Positions 25,570 through 34,884 of a DNA stretch of 64,000 nucleotides are shown here, piece by piece. Each line of letters starts with the position of its first letter. The first letter of the stretch is position 1. The notes beneath the pieces were generated by a model, which did not search any database, was not told the DNA's origin, and was given only the letters and a program-made list of their open reading frames with translations. Both the position numbers and the translations under genes were made by a program. Origin of the DNA: Solibacillus palustris (GTDB lineage: Bacteria; Bacillota; Bacilli; Bacillales_A; Planococcaceae); the NCBI RefSeq assembly GCF_022549215.1, contig NZ_JAKZFC010000007.1:120130-184129 (forward strand), written 5' to 3'.

Positions 25570-25980
25570 ATGAAATTTCAAACAAACACTGAAAATATTA
25601 CAGAAACGATGTTAAACGGCTTTTTTGTCGATTGGCCAAGTCCGCCAAGTGCAGAAACTCATTTAACGTTATTACAAAACAGTGCTCATATTGTATTGGC
25701 AATTGATGAAGCCAAAAATCAAGTTGTTGGCTTTATTACAGCAATTAGTGATGGCGTGCTGAGTGCTTATATTCCGCTGCTTGAAGTATTACCAGCATAC
25801 AAAAATCAAGGTATTGGCAAACAATTAGTTGAGCAAATGCTAGTACAGCTTCAAAACATATATATGATCGATTTGTGCTGCGACGAAGATTTAGTACCGT
25901 ATTATGAAAACTTCGGTATGTTTAAAGGAAATGCTATGTTAAAGCGTAATTATAAAATACAGTCAGGTAAACTAATCTAA
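25570..25980 (+). CDS. GNAT family N-acetyltransferase
   Basis: 136 residues. The acetyl-CoA binding motif is LLEVLPAYKNQGIGKQLVEQ (Q-G-I-G core), followed by DLCCDEDLVPYYENFGM, as in single-domain GNAT enzymes. The start follows AAAAAGGAGCTG. Single-gene unit with a bidirectional terminator at its end. The acceptor is not predictable. Confidence 0.85.
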   Translation: MKFQTNTENITETMLNGFFVDWPSPPSAETHLTLLQNSAHIVLAIDEAKNQVVGFITAISDGVLSAYIPLLEVLPAYKNQGIGKQLVEQMLVQLQNIYMIDLCCDEDLVPYYENFGMFKGNAMLKRNYKIQSGKLI

Positions 25981-25984
25981 ATTT

Positions 25985-26030
25985 AAAAATCCAGCAAACA
26001 CAAATTTGTGTGCTTGCTGGATTTTTTATT
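25985..26030. terminator. Bidirectional terminator
   Basis: AAAATCCAGCAA and TTGCTGGATTTTTT with an inner CACA/TGTG pairing lie between convergent genes ending at 25980 and 26030. Confidence 0.9.
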
Positions 26031-27040
26031 TACATATAGCTTTCAATTTGCTTCCTTAACCCGTGCGCATCATCCACATACACACCTAAATACTTTACTT
26101 TTTTCTCAAAGCCACCGACAAAATGAATTGTTTGCGGTGCTTTAAATTCCAATACAAATGCGGGCTTTTCATCGGTATTACCAAGTACCTTCATATGATA
26201 GACTTCATTCAAGTCAAGCTCATTATGAATCGCTTCTATATGCCCCACGTAAAAACTGGTCCGCTTCATCAAGCCGTTTGAAAGATATAGCTTTTGTCCA
26301 TCCACTTTTGTTGGATTTAATATAAGCGCTCGTGCATCAGCAATTAAAAATAAGATCCCGTAAATCGACAAAATCGTATGTCCCCATGCAAGTATTGGCA
26401 TGCGGTCATGGAACAACCAATGGAACGCGACTGCTTCAAACGTCGCCGCATGAAAAATCATGATAAGTACAGGCATATACATCGTATTTTTATAAACGGT
26501 ATGCCCTTCCGTATTAGGCTTTTTGCGCCAACTTAAGCATGCATAGTAAAATACAAGCATTTCCGAGGCCAACACTTGAATAATGGGATTGCCTTTTGCT
26601 TTTTCAGCTACTAATCTTGGAAATGCAAAAAGTAATTGCTCGTGCTGCCCTTTGACCGTATTAATGATTGTTGGAACATATTTCACAAAAATAATAAGTA
26701 GCATGAGCTCAAACGCGATTAAACACGCTTCTACCGCAAAAGCTGACCATGTTAAATAGCGAAATGGCTCAATAAAGCTTGCTGGAATAATGATGCGCGC
26801 GAGAACAATTCCTCCAGCTGCAAAAATAATCGCCCTTTTTATTGACCAGTTTCTCGTATGAAATAATACAAGTGTTGGAGCCACAATTGCACAATCTACC
26901 AATGAGCCAACTACCATACCGCGTGCTTGCTCTACTGATAAGGTATCAATAAATGACAGTTGGTATGCGGTAATATTACCTAGTAAAATGATAAAAGCTG
27001 TAATGAGCCATTTATAATGCCATAACTTTTCAACAAACAC
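26030..27040 (-). CDS. Multi-pass membrane protein, unknown function
   Basis: 336 residues with about seven to eight hydrophobic helices up to residue 245 and a soluble C-terminal part of about 90 residues (FVLEFKAPQTIHFVGGFEKK). Similar proteins are often automatically labelled beta-carotene monooxygenase in bacilli, which I do not consider supported. Stand-alone gene, convergent with the acetyltransferase gene. Confidence 0.65.
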   Translation of the reverse strand: MFVEKLWHYKWLITAFIILLGNITAYQLSFIDTLSVEQARGMVVGSLVDCAIVAPTLVLFHTRNWSIKRAIIFAAGGIVLARIIIPASFIEPFRYLTWSAFAVEACLIAFELMLLIIFVKYVPTIINTVKGQHEQLLFAFPRLVAEKAKGNPIIQVLASEMLVFYYACLSWRKKPNTEGHTVYKNTMYMPVLIMIFHAATFEAVAFHWLFHDRMPILAWGHTILSIYGILFLIADARALILNPTKVDGQKLYLSNGLMKRTSFYVGHIEAIHNELDLNEVYHMKVLGNTDEKPAFVLEFKAPQTIHFVGGFEKKVKYLGVYVDDAHGLRKQIESYM

Positions 27041-27291
27041 CTTTTCTCCCCCATTTTCAACTTAATACATTCTAATAATACACTAATTATTGTTATATTT
27101 CCCTCGAGTTACCAAAACCGTAACATTTGCTATTTGACACAAAAAACACTACCCATTCCAGTAAATTTCTGCTTTAAATAACAAATCCCTTATTTAATCG
27201 CTGCATTCCCTATTTTTCTATATTTTCCGACAAAAAACTACACAAATCTGTCATAATTCTAAGTGATATTTTAAAAAGATAGGGTGAATTT

Positions 27292-28974
27292 ATGAGTATT
27301 GGAAAAAAATTAAATACAATTCTTTTCATTTTAATTGCAATCATTGCACTTTCAACAGTTATTAGTTTTAACAGTTATAACAACATTCAAGAAAGCACAA
27401 AAGAAGCGATGGATAATCGTATGACACAGGTGGCTATGATTGATGATATTCGCTATAATATAGCGATGCAGGGCTTATACGCACGTGCTATCATTATTGA
27501 CCCTAGTCAAAAAAACGAAGAAAATTTACGTACATATGCAAAAAAATTAGATGACAATATTGCTTATTTGCAAGAACACGCAGACACAGATGAAATGTTG
27601 CAACTTGTGCAGCAAGTGAGCAAATTCAATGACGACTTTAATGTGCAAGCTGGTCAAGTAATTGCAAACTATAAAACGAATATTACTGAGGCTAAAAATA
27701 TCGTAAAGAATAATCTACAATCAGCGAATGTCGATATTTTATCAACAGCTTTAGAAATGGAGAAAATTGAAAAGCAACGTTTAGAAGACATTAAAGTGGA
27801 AACTGCTAACGACATCCGTCTTTCAAAAATTACATCGGTTGTTGTATTAATCATAAGTTTGATCATTAGCGCAGCCGCTGTTTTATACATTCGCAAACGC
27901 ATTATAAAACCACTTGTTCAAGTTTCAGATGAGGCGACAAAAATTTCAGACGGAGATTTAACTGGTAAGGACATCCAAGTATTCTCCAAGGATGAAATCG
28001 GCAACTTAGCAAATACCTTCAATACAATGCGCTCAAACTTACGTAATTTAGTCTTTAATGTACAGCAAAATACTGAGCATTTAAGTGCCGCTTCAGAAGA
28101 ATTATCTGCAAGTACACAGGAAATAACAGCAACAACTAATGATGTAACACATCGCGTATTAGAAACAGCAGAAGCCGCACAAAATTCTAGCCAAATTGCC
28201 GCAGATAGTGCAATAGCGATGGAAGAAACAGCGATTGGCGTACAACGTATTGCCGAAACAACACAAACATTACACAGTAAAGCGTTAACGGCAAGTGAAG
28301 CGGCAGCTAGTGGTCGTAAAATTATTACCGAAGCCAAAGATCAAATGACAACAATTGATGGTTCGACTGTCACTGTCAATGAGTTAGTGACGAAACTCGC
28401 TAAACAAACAGAAGAAATCAGCAGTATTTCACAAGTAATTACTGCGATTACCGATCAAACAAACCTACTAGCTTTAAACGCTGCAATCGAGGCGGCGCGT
28501 GCAGGTGAACACGGTAAAGGCTTCGCAGTCGTAGCAGATGAAGTTCGTAAGCTTGCTGAGGAGTCGAAAAATTCAGCAACATCCATCGTTGCGCTAACTC
28601 AAGAAATTAAGCGTGACACAGCAGAAGTAGAAGAAGCCGTTCGAAACTCATTAGCCTCTGTTAAAGAAGGCGTCTTGATTATCGAGAAAGCTGGCAAATC
28701 ATTCAACCAAATTGAATTAGACGTAGAGGATATGAAAAATTCGATTCAGGATGTTTCGGCAACTTCCGAGCAATTATCAGCAAGTGCTGAGGAAGTTACC
28801 GCATCGGTTAATGAAATTGCGATTGGTGCAAACAAAGCATCTGAAAGCGTCGAAATGATTGCCGCAGCAATGGAAGAGCAATCGGCAAGCATGGAGCAAG
28901 TAAATCATGTTGCAATTTCAGTAACTGAAAGCTCACAGCAATTACAAATACAAATTCAACAATTCCGCGTGTAA
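27292..28974 (+). CDS. Methyl-accepting chemotaxis protein
   Basis: 560 residues: membrane helix about 9-28, an extracytoplasmic four-helix-bundle sensor of roughly 150 residues, a second helix about 182-201, a HAMP linker ([20 protein letters not shown] region) and a long signalling coiled coil with the conserved tip [18 protein letters not shown]. It senses an external ligand and controls CheA. Helical heptads with several Gln/Glu pairs suggest methylation sites. No che genes are nearby, so it is an isolated receptor. AGGGTG precedes the ATG. Confidence 0.95.
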   Translation: MSIGKKLNTILFILIAIIALSTVISFNSYNNIQESTKEAMDNRMTQVAMIDDIRYNIAMQGLYARAIIIDPSQKNEENLRTYAKKLDDNIAYLQEHADTDEMLQLVQQVSKFNDDFNVQAGQVIANYKTNITEAKNIVKNNLQSANVDILSTALEMEKIEKQRLEDIKVETANDIRLSKITSVVVLIISLIISAAAVLYIRKRIIKPLVQVSDEATKISDGDLTGKDIQVFSKDEIGNLANTFNTMRSNLRNLVFNVQQNTEHLSAASEELSASTQEITATTNDVTHRVLETAEAAQNSSQIAADSAIAMEETAIGVQRIAETTQTLHSKALTASEAAASGRKIITEAKDQMTTIDGSTVTVNELVTKLAKQTEEISSISQVITAITDQTNLLALNAAIEAARAGEHGKGFAVVADEVRKLAEESKNSATSIVALTQEIKRDTAEVEEAVRNSLASVKEGVLIIEKAGKSFNQIELDVEDMKNSIQDVSATSEQLSASAEEVTASVNEIAIGANKASESVEMIAAAMEEQSASMEQVNHVAISVTESSQQLQIQIQQFRV

Positions 28975-29028
28975 ACATACATTTGACAGATGTTCCAATA
29001 AGTATATGTTTAAGCGGTGATCAGAAAT

Positions 29029-29075
29029 AAAAAGGAATCCATTTTGAAAAAAGATAGTTCAAAATGGATTCTTAT
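29029..29075 (+). terminator. Terminator after the chemotaxis receptor gene
   Basis: GAATCCATTTTGAA and TTCAAAATGGATTC form a 14-bp stem about 60 bp after the stop; the tail is only moderately T-rich. Confidence 0.7.
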
Positions 29076-29152
29076 ACAGCAGATTTAATTATCGGTTTAA
29101 AAATAAGTTTGATCATTTTCTAACTGTGCTCCTCCACAATCGCGCCAGATTC

Positions 29153-29659
29153 TTAATTAACAGTCTTCCGTAAGTTAGTAACATTATTAGGATTTGCTGA
29201 CCATTTACTCATTAATTCCATTTGTCTCTTCTTTAAATCGTCATAAGGTTCTTCAATAGCTTCAATTTCACGAAACTTCCTATCAAAGACTTTTGCATCT
29301 TTGATTTTTTTATAACCACCAAAACCTAGATCGTCATTTAGTAACCAAACAACCTTCTTTATTTTGGCAAAAAGAATTCCACCAGTACACATTGGACAGG
29401 GTTCCAAAGAAGTATATATTGTAAACTTTTCACCATTAATTTTAGCATTAAATATTGATTCTCCAGCATTACGGATAGCATCAATTTCAGCGTGGGCAGT
29501 TGCGTCTTGTTGGGGATGTACCTTATTGCGTCCCTTTGCAATTATGTTTCCATTTTCATCAACTATAATAGCCCCGACTGGATAGGTATTTTCATTCAGT
29601 GCCTTTTCTGCTTCATCAAGAGCCAACTCTAAAAAATATCTATCTTGATCGATATTCAT
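29153..29659 (-). CDS. Nucleoside/nucleobase deaminase (CMP/dCMP deaminase fold)
   Basis: 168 residues from the ATG at 29659, nine bases after GGGGGAGG; a TTG nine bases further upstream abuts that site. The zinc site is T-A-H-A-E-I-D-A-I plus SLEPCPMCTGGI, with the Glu of HAE as proton shuttle. This is the TadA/guanine-deaminase class. Length and context (no dnaX nearby) argue against the essential tRNA deaminase, so a free-nucleoside or base deaminase is more likely. It ends within a degenerate cassette-type repeat edge near 29150. Confidence 0.82.
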   Translation of the reverse strand: MNIDQDRYFLELALDEAEKALNENTYPVGAIIVDENGNIIAKGRNKVHPQQDATAHAEIDAIRNAGESIFNAKINGEKFTIYTSLEPCPMCTGGILFAKIKKVVWLLNDDLGFGGYKKIKDAKVFDRKFREIEAIEEPYDDLKKRQMELMSKWSANPNNVTNLRKTVN

Positions 29660-29694
29660 AAAAAACAACCTCCCCCAGCTCTTTATTTTTCACA

Positions 29695-29750
29695 CTATGG
29701 TCCCTTAATTCAAGAAAGATCGCAATTTGTATTCTGGAATTGCGCCCGAT
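29695..29750. repeat. Degenerate cassette-type repeat with CGCAATT hairpin
   Basis: CTATGGTCCCTTAATTCAAG is followed by CGCAATT...GAATTGCG, resembling the repeat at 60398-60460. It lies between the deaminase gene and the acetyltransferase gene upstream of it. Confidence 0.45.
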
Positions 29751-29763
29751 TGTGTAAGAATAA

Positions 29764-30318
29764 TTATTTGTTGTCTGAATACCACTTCAAAAACATTTCT
29801 CTCTCTATTACATTCAAAACGCACGGTGAATCTACTTGTGACTCTAATTTACTATGTTTCTCAGGAAACTTTGACTCTACACCAATCCTAATGTAAGGTA
29901 GTTTTTCCTGAGCCTTTTGAGAACGAATATTTATTAATTTTGCTCCTGCAAATACGTATTCTAAATTCAATTTTGTAAAGGCAATATGTAGAATTTCCGA
30001 TTTAGCTAATTCGTTATAACCTTTCCCCCAATATTGATGCCCTATCCAAGTACCAATATGACAAGTTTTATTGACGTCATCAATGTCTTTTAGTGTTATT
30101 ACCCCAATTAAATTTTCAGTTTCATCAAGGATGACCCTTGAATATTGCTTTCCTAGTCTTTCTTGTTCCAGAATAAACCCGATAAAATCAATAGTCCCTT
30201 CAAGTGAAGCTTGGTCATTGGTAAGTCCCAATGCATCTTTTACCTGGGGTGCTGTCGATAATGATGACATTGATTTTGCATAGATATTATTATGTGGTAC
30301 TAATGAAATCTTTAACAA
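29764..30318 (-). CDS. GNAT family N-acetyltransferase (RimJ/RimL type)
   Basis: 184 residues starting at a TTG (30318) preceded by AGGGGGAAT. The pattern IGTWIGHQYWGKGYNELAKSE supplies the acetyl-CoA loop (G-K-G-Y) and FTKLNLEYVFAGAKLINIRSQK the later helix of RimJ/RimL-like enzymes. It may acetylate a protein N-terminus or small molecule. It lies upstream of the deaminase gene on the same strand, separated by a repeat hairpin. Confidence 0.82.
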   Translation of the reverse strand: MLKISLVPHNNIYAKSMSSLSTAPQVKDALGLTNDQASLEGTIDFIGFILEQERLGKQYSRVILDETENLIGVITLKDIDDVNKTCHIGTWIGHQYWGKGYNELAKSEILHIAFTKLNLEYVFAGAKLINIRSQKAQEKLPYIRIGVESKFPEKHSKLESQVDSPCVLNVIEREMFLKWYSDNK

Positions 30319-30701
30319 TTATATTCCCCCTAAAATGGCGTAAACCCAATAATAACTAATTATATTTTATAACAAATTACTATCAATTCATATATAGAGT
30401 TTTAGAGCAACGTGAATTCAACGTATCACAAGCCTAAAGATCCCCCTCGTAAAATTTGGTTTTGAACCATACATGTGAAGTACATTTTATTTGTAAAACT
30501 TTTTTAAGCAACAAACGTGCTTTACCTCCTAACTTGATGGCTTTAATAGGCGTCCCAGAATTTATTCTTCGGTCCCCTTTTTATTTGAAAATAATAATTT
30601 TAGCAAACTATGAAACTTTTTCCGTCTTCAAGCGTATTTTAGTAGTAGGTGTTAATTCCAATTATTAATAGCTATTACTTATTTTGAAATGAGGGATCTT
30701 T
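30319..30701. other. Intergenic region, nothing recognised
   Basis: AT-rich spacer between divergent genes. Only short frames without ribosome sites are present, and no convincing hairpin was found. Confidence 0.5.
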
Positions 30702-32117
30702 TTGAAAAGATTACTAAAAAAATTATTTGCAATCATTATACTTCTTCTTATCATCCCACTTATTGTTGGTATTATTTATGCGCAAAAACCAATGCCAAAT
30801 GGCGTTTCGGTCGATGGCGAGCTACATGCGGATAGCGATGTGCGTTTTGTATATGATTTAACGTATGACAACAACGGTCGCGTTATGGAACAGCATTTAT
30901 ATGATGAAATGCTGCGAATTATTGATGAAGCGGAGCAAACACTTGTCATCGATATGTTTTTATACAACGATGATTACGACCGTTCTAAAGGTAACTATCC
31001 AACACGCGCCCATGATATTACGAACGCGGTTCTAGCTGCCATCGATGAAAATCCTACATTAAATGTCACAATCATCACCGACGCTATTAATACAGTGTAC
31101 GGCTCGACATTACCTGAAAACTTTTCTAAATTACAAGAGGCTGGCGCAGAAGTGATTTTCACCGATATGGAGCCACTTCCAGATTCAAACCCATTGTACT
31201 CAAGTATTTGGCGCTCGTATTTACAATGGTGGCCGACGTCACAAAACGGCTTTTTACCAAATGCCTTTAACCCAGACGGCGCAAAGGCTTCCTTTGGATC
31301 CTATTTCGACATGCTTAACTTTAAAGCGAATCACCGAAAAATTGTGTTAAATGAGCAGCAGGCACTTGTGACTTCTGCAAACTTAACCCATGATGGTAGT
31401 AGCTATCACTCGAATATTGGATTTGTTGTAACAGGTGCGATTTTAGAAGATTTGTACGCCTCTGAGCAAGCAGTTGCAAAGCTATCAAACATTACACTTA
31501 AAGAAGTTGATTGGAACTATCAAAGCGAGGTATCTGATGTTCAGACGAAAATTGTAACAGAGGGTAAAATTAAGAAAACGATGCTTGCGATGCTAAATGA
31601 TGCAGATGCAAACAGTGACGTTAAAATTGGTGTGTTTTATTTAGCAGACCGTGATGTCGTAAAGGCGATTAAAAAAGCAGCAAAAGAAGGTGCTACTGTC
31701 CAGGTAATTGTAGACCCTAACAAGGACGCATTTGGCTTAGAAAAAAATGGGATTCCAAATCGTCAAGTCGCTTCAGAGCTTGAAAAAAGTGGCGTCGAGA
31801 TTCGTTTTTATAACACACAAGGTGAGCAATACCATAGTAAATTTCTTTATGTAAAATCGGGTGAACAAGCCGAGCTGCTAGGTGGTTCAGCCAACTTCAC
31901 ACGACGAAATATTGCTGACTATAACCTAGAATCCAACTTGTATATGAAAATGCCCGCATCAAGCGAACTGGCGACATCGGTAGATACTTATTTTGAGCGT
32001 TTATGGCTAAATGAAAACGGACAATATACAGTTGATTTTGAAGTGTATGAAGATCCTGCACTATGGAAAAAAATCCCGTATTTCATTCAAGAAACGACAG
32101 GGCTTTCTACATTTTAA
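30702..32117 (+). CDS. Phospholipase D-like / cardiolipin synthase family protein
   Basis: 471 residues with a TTG start after GAGGGATC. An N-terminal membrane helix (about 8-27) anchors two PLD domains. The HKD motifs are NHRKIVL with a downstream TSANLTHDG, and YHSKFLYVKSGEQ with GGSANFTRRN, giving the paired His-Lys catalytic sites. Such enzymes transfer phosphatidyl groups (cardiolipin synthesis) or hydrolyse phosphodiesters at the membrane. Acidic-residue-rich loops face outward. Followed by a strong terminator; single-gene unit. Confidence 0.88.
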   Translation: MKRLLKKLFAIIILLLIIPLIVGIIYAQKPMPNGVSVDGELHADSDVRFVYDLTYDNNGRVMEQHLYDEMLRIIDEAEQTLVIDMFLYNDDYDRSKGNYPTRAHDITNAVLAAIDENPTLNVTIITDAINTVYGSTLPENFSKLQEAGAEVIFTDMEPLPDSNPLYSSIWRSYLQWWPTSQNGFLPNAFNPDGAKASFGSYFDMLNFKANHRKIVLNEQQALVTSANLTHDGSSYHSNIGFVVTGAILEDLYASEQAVAKLSNITLKEVDWNYQSEVSDVQTKIVTEGKIKKTMLAMLNDADANSDVKIGVFYLADRDVVKAIKKAAKEGATVQVIVDPNKDAFGLEKNGIPNRQVASELEKSGVEIRFYNTQGEQYHSKFLYVKSGEQAELLGGSANFTRRNIADYNLESNLYMKMPASSELATSVDTYFERLWLNENGQYTVDFEVYEDPALWKKIPYFIQETTGLSTF

Positions 32118-32123
32118 CTTGAT

Positions 32124-32165
32124 GAAAAGCGCGGTTTTGTACAAAATACAAAACCGCGCTTATTT
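32124..32165 (+). terminator. Terminator of the phospholipase D-like gene
   Basis: AAGCGCGGTTTTGTA pairs with TACAAAACCGCGCTT. Confidence 0.9.
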
Positions 32166-32240
32166 AAATTTCATTCCTAACCCTTCTTCCAATGTAAGCT
32201 GCGCGAAACATTTCAGCATGACTATACTAACCTGTTTAGT

Positions 32241-33143
32241 TTATTTTTCCTTCTCAATAACTTCTTTAACGATTTTAGCAAAAACATCCGTAGTTCTAAA
32301 CGTTTCTTCCAACGTATTTTCAACGCCGCCAATTTCTAATAACACAGAATTGTTTTGAAGATGCTGATTATATGTGTTTTGTGGATTTTCACCTTTTTTA
32401 AATACCCCTCTAGATAGTCCAGGATATAATTCTTCTAATTTATCATGAAGGCGAGTCGCGAATTCCCTATTTTGGTCATAATTATTGGATGTTGTTGATA
32501 CAACAAATGCAATTTTTGCATAATCTTTTCCATCAATATTGATCGTTGTATCCGATCTTTTTTGTGAATCTCTGTGTATGTCGAATACCATTTTTATACT
32601 TTCATACTCAGTTAATGCTTCTTGTAATTTCTCTCTTGATACGACATAGGAATCTTTAAATGATAATCCCCGTTCCTCTAAGATTTTTGATATATCGCTA
32701 TCATCTAAGATCGTGTTAATATGATGCTCTTTTAACTTTTCACTGAATTCCTTCCCTACTAATGTTACATTTTTTGAATCGCTAAATGCTTTTCTAGGAT
32801 CGGTTTCGTTAAGCTCTGGAATAAACGACTCAGTATTATGCGAATGATAAATGAACACTTCTGGATCCTGTTCTTCAACAGCCGAAGCGAATGGTTGATT
32901 TCCTATGTTACTTTGAACTTCTGTCATTACCTCTTGTCCACTGAAAAAGAACAACCATGATAATGTAGCGACAAAAAGTAAAGCGCCACTTGAAATGGCC
33001 GTTATCCTTTTAATCATTCCTTTTCGGTTCATGCTTCGCGCCTTTTGTCTTAGTTTCATTTCAGTTGATACGATGAAATCTTTACTCGGATTTTGAGGGT
33101 AGGTATCTTTAATCGTTTCAAACAAATCCTTTTCATTTTGCAT
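32241..33143 (-). CDS. SpoIIP-type protein with anti-sigma-like N-terminus
   Basis: 300 residues. Residues 1-45 are cytoplasmic, charged and resemble the N-terminus of ECF anti-sigma proteins; a membrane helix follows at about 46-67. The outer part carries the SpoIIP amidase/endopeptidase signature: YHSHNTESF, VFDIHRDS and LLEIGGVENTLEE, which hold the catalytic His and Glu residues. SpoIIP cleaves peptidoglycan during engulfment. Here the gene overlaps the ECF sigma gene by 11 bp, so the protein likely links wall cleavage or wall sensing to the sigma factor. It is shorter than sporulation SpoIIP. GAGGAGG precedes the ATG. Confidence 0.85.
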   Translation of the reverse strand: MQNEKDLFETIKDTYPQNPSKDFIVSTEMKLRQKARSMNRKGMIKRITAISSGALLFVATLSWLFFFSGQEVMTEVQSNIGNQPFASAVEEQDPEVFIYHSHNTESFIPELNETDPRKAFSDSKNVTLVGKEFSEKLKEHHINTILDDSDISKILEERGLSFKDSYVVSREKLQEALTEYESIKMVFDIHRDSQKRSDTTINIDGKDYAKIAFVVSTTSNNYDQNREFATRLHDKLEELYPGLSRGVFKKGENPQNTYNQHLQNNSVLLEIGGVENTLEETFRTTDVFAKIVKEVIEKEK

Positions 33144-33672
33144 TGATCAAAACCTCCTCGGCATCAAGATTGAGTTTTCTTTTGAGTTCTTTTAATGCGC
33201 GATGATAATCAACTTTTACTTTTGATTCCGTACATTGTAGAATTTCGGAAGTCTCTTTTACGGAAAATTCATTTATTCCACGAAGAATTACGACTGCTCG
33301 ATAATTCGGCTTTAACTTAGAAATCGCTCCATGTACAATCTGTTTAGTTTCCGAAATTTCAAACTCTTCATCAGGCGTGTTGTCATTCGATTCCAATAAT
33401 TTAAAAAATCCGTCTTTAAAAACGGAAGCAAACTTCTTTTTTCGATAATGATCCACTGCTACATGTTTTGCGATAGAGAAAATCCATGTTTTTATATTAT
33501 TTCCGTTATGAAAATTGTGTAAGCTTTTTAATACTCGAATAAACACTTCTTGGGTCATGTCCTCTGCATCGTTTTGATTTCCTGAAAAACAAACGAGAAA
33601 CCGATACACGTCTAAATAATGCTCATTGTAAATAGCAACAATACTCGACTCTAAGTTCTTTAAATCAATCAC
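33133..33672 (-). CDS. ECF-family RNA polymerase sigma factor
   Basis: 179 residues from a GTG at 33672 after AAGGGGGGAC. Region 2 includes VYRFLVCFSGNQNDAEDMTQ and WIFSIAKHVAVDHYRK; region 4 includes AVVILRGINEFSVKETSEIL with a helix-turn-helix end. It recruits polymerase to stress or envelope promoters. It is translationally overlapped by the SpoIIP/anti-sigma gene and probably autoregulated from the ECF-like promoter just upstream. Confidence 0.92.
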   Translation of the reverse strand: MIDLKNLESSIVAIYNEHYLDVYRFLVCFSGNQNDAEDMTQEVFIRVLKSLHNFHNGNNIKTWIFSIAKHVAVDHYRKKKFASVFKDGFFKLLESNDNTPDEEFEISETKQIVHGAISKLKPNYRAVVILRGINEFSVKETSEILQCTESKVKVDYHRALKELKRKLNLDAEEVLINAK

Positions 33673-33703
33673 GCTGTCCCCCCTTATTCTGTATTCACTT
33701 ATT

Positions 33704-33732
33704 ATTCGTATGAAGCATTAAAAAGGTTACAC
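33704..33732 (-). promoter_or_regulatory. ECF-type promoter of the sigma operon
   Basis: On the minus strand TGTAACC and CATACGAAT lie about 12-13 bases apart, and together resemble the AAC...CGA pattern of autoregulated ECF promoters. The site is 30-60 bp upstream of the sigma factor start. Confidence 0.45.
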
Positions 33733-33772
33733 TTATTTTGTTTTGACACTAACAATGAGTAAATTTGCTACC

Positions 33773-33986
33773 GAAAAGTAAGTGCAGTGCTCCTTATTTT
33801 TGGGAAATCGCACGCAAATGCCCTGAATTCGCACATAAACCTCTAAAATTCGCACTTATCTTGCGTGAATTCGCACATAAATCCTGAAAAATCGCACGTA
33901 TCCACGCACTCCGATTATATGATCGTCCGCCAAAGAATGAATCCAAGCCGACATAGAAAATCAAGCCCCTGTTTCGGTGATGAGCC
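33773..33986 (+). repeat. Phased-array repeat, copy 1 (CGCAC type, exact 21-bp period)
   Basis: CGCAC(A/G/T)TAAA-like cores start at 33809, 33830, 33851, 33872 and 33893, that is every 21 bp exactly. The other half of each unit is variable but often ends AATT. The element ends with GTTTCGGTGATGAGCC (33971-33986), shared with copies 2 and 3, preceded by a shared stretch with GACATAGAAAAT. Its left edge is not shared with the other copies. Confidence 0.8.
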
Positions 33987-34073
33987 TTTATTTTGGTATT
34001 TTAGTGAAAACGATAAAGAAGATTGCTTTTTCTATATGTTTAACTCCCCCAACTGCTTCGCTTAATAAAAAAA

Positions 34074-34104
34074 CACATTTCGCGCCATATAGCGCGAAAT
34101 GATG
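34074..34104 (-). terminator. Terminator of the hydrolase-rhodanese operon
   Basis: CATTTCGCGC and GCGCGAAATG form a perfect stem; on the minus strand it is followed by seven T residues. It lies about 30 bp past the hydrolase stop. Confidence 0.85.
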
Positions 34105-34135
34105 TCTTTTCATATGTAGATTTCCTTGAAAATAT

Positions 34136-34873
34136 TTATCTTTTCCTATTCGCTAAAAAATCAATTAAATCCTGCGCAATCTTTTCGCGTTCCTTACCAA
34201 GTGTTATTAAATGACCACTTTTTTCGTAGCTTATCTTTACGATTCGGTCACTTTGCGCGGCACTGGCAATCAGGTCAATGCTTTCATGAAATACGACTTC
34301 ATCCAGCATCCCTTTTGCTAAAAACAATGGCTGCTTAAGTTCACTCATTTCGCGCTGTGAGCCGACGATAAACTGCTGCAGGGCAATCATTTTTTCTGCT
34401 GGGCGAGGGAAATGCTCATTTAGAAAATTTTCAAGTTCCTCTTCCGTTGCCCCATTATTTTGGAGGTAACGCTGTGAGTAGAATTCTACACGCTTTTCTA
34501 GACCGGCAATCGGACGCTCCAAAACAGGTGATGATAGGAGTGCCAATGCATTACACGTCATGTATCGGTTCGCAAGGCGCATTCCTAGCACGCCACCAAG
34601 CGATTGCCCAATGACGGCAATCTGTTTGTATCCATCATCTACTAGATGTTCAAATGCTTGCTTAGCCCCCTGCCAGATTTGATCCATTGACGAAGCGAAT
34701 AATCGCTCTGGCGCGGCACCATGACCTGCTAAATTTGGTGCGTAGACCGTGTAGCCCGCTTCAAAAAGAATATGCGCTAAATGTTTCATTTCTTTCGCGT
34801 TACTCGTAAAACTATGCAGTAATAACACGGCCTGCTCACCGTTATGTTCATAAATATCTTCAACCTGTTGCAT
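34136..34873 (-). CDS. Alpha/beta hydrolase, carboxylesterase type
   Basis: 245 residues, no signal peptide. The nucleophile elbow is GQSLGG (Ser near residue 93), the oxyanion loop LLLHSFTS near residue 18, the acid in AKGMLDEVV and the His in KSGHLITL, as in Est30-type carboxylesterases of bacilli. It probably hydrolyses short-chain esters or monoacylglycerol-like lipids in the cytoplasm. Separated by 11 bp from the rhodanese gene upstream, same operon. Normal family length. Confidence 0.9.
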   Translation of the reverse strand: MQQVEDIYEHNGEQAVLLLHSFTSNAKEMKHLAHILFEAGYTVYAPNLAGHGAAPERLFASSMDQIWQGAKQAFEHLVDDGYKQIAVIGQSLGGVLGMRLANRYMTCNALALLSSPVLERPIAGLEKRVEFYSQRYLQNNGATEEELENFLNEHFPRPAEKMIALQQFIVGSQREMSELKQPLFLAKGMLDEVVFHESIDLIASAAQSDRIVKISYEKSGHLITLGKEREKIAQDLIDFLANRKR

Positions 34874-34884
34874 GTAAAAACTCC

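Noticed and set aside
29153..29659. Essential tRNA adenosine deaminase TadA
   Set aside because: The motifs fit the deaminase superfamily generally; neighbours and length do not match the usual tadA locus, so only the broad class was called.
30456..30668. 70-codon plus-strand frame
   Set aside because: No ribosome site and no protein-like pattern; lies in an AT-rich spacer.
33809..33913. CRISPR-like array
   Set aside because: The unit is only 21 bp in total with a 5-10 base core and no room for unique spacers; no cas gene is present, and the flanking frame recurs at other loci.
33865..34065. 66-codon plus-strand frame
   Set aside because: It is read through the phased array and its flank and has no ribosome site; the periodic Ser/His content comes from the repeat.
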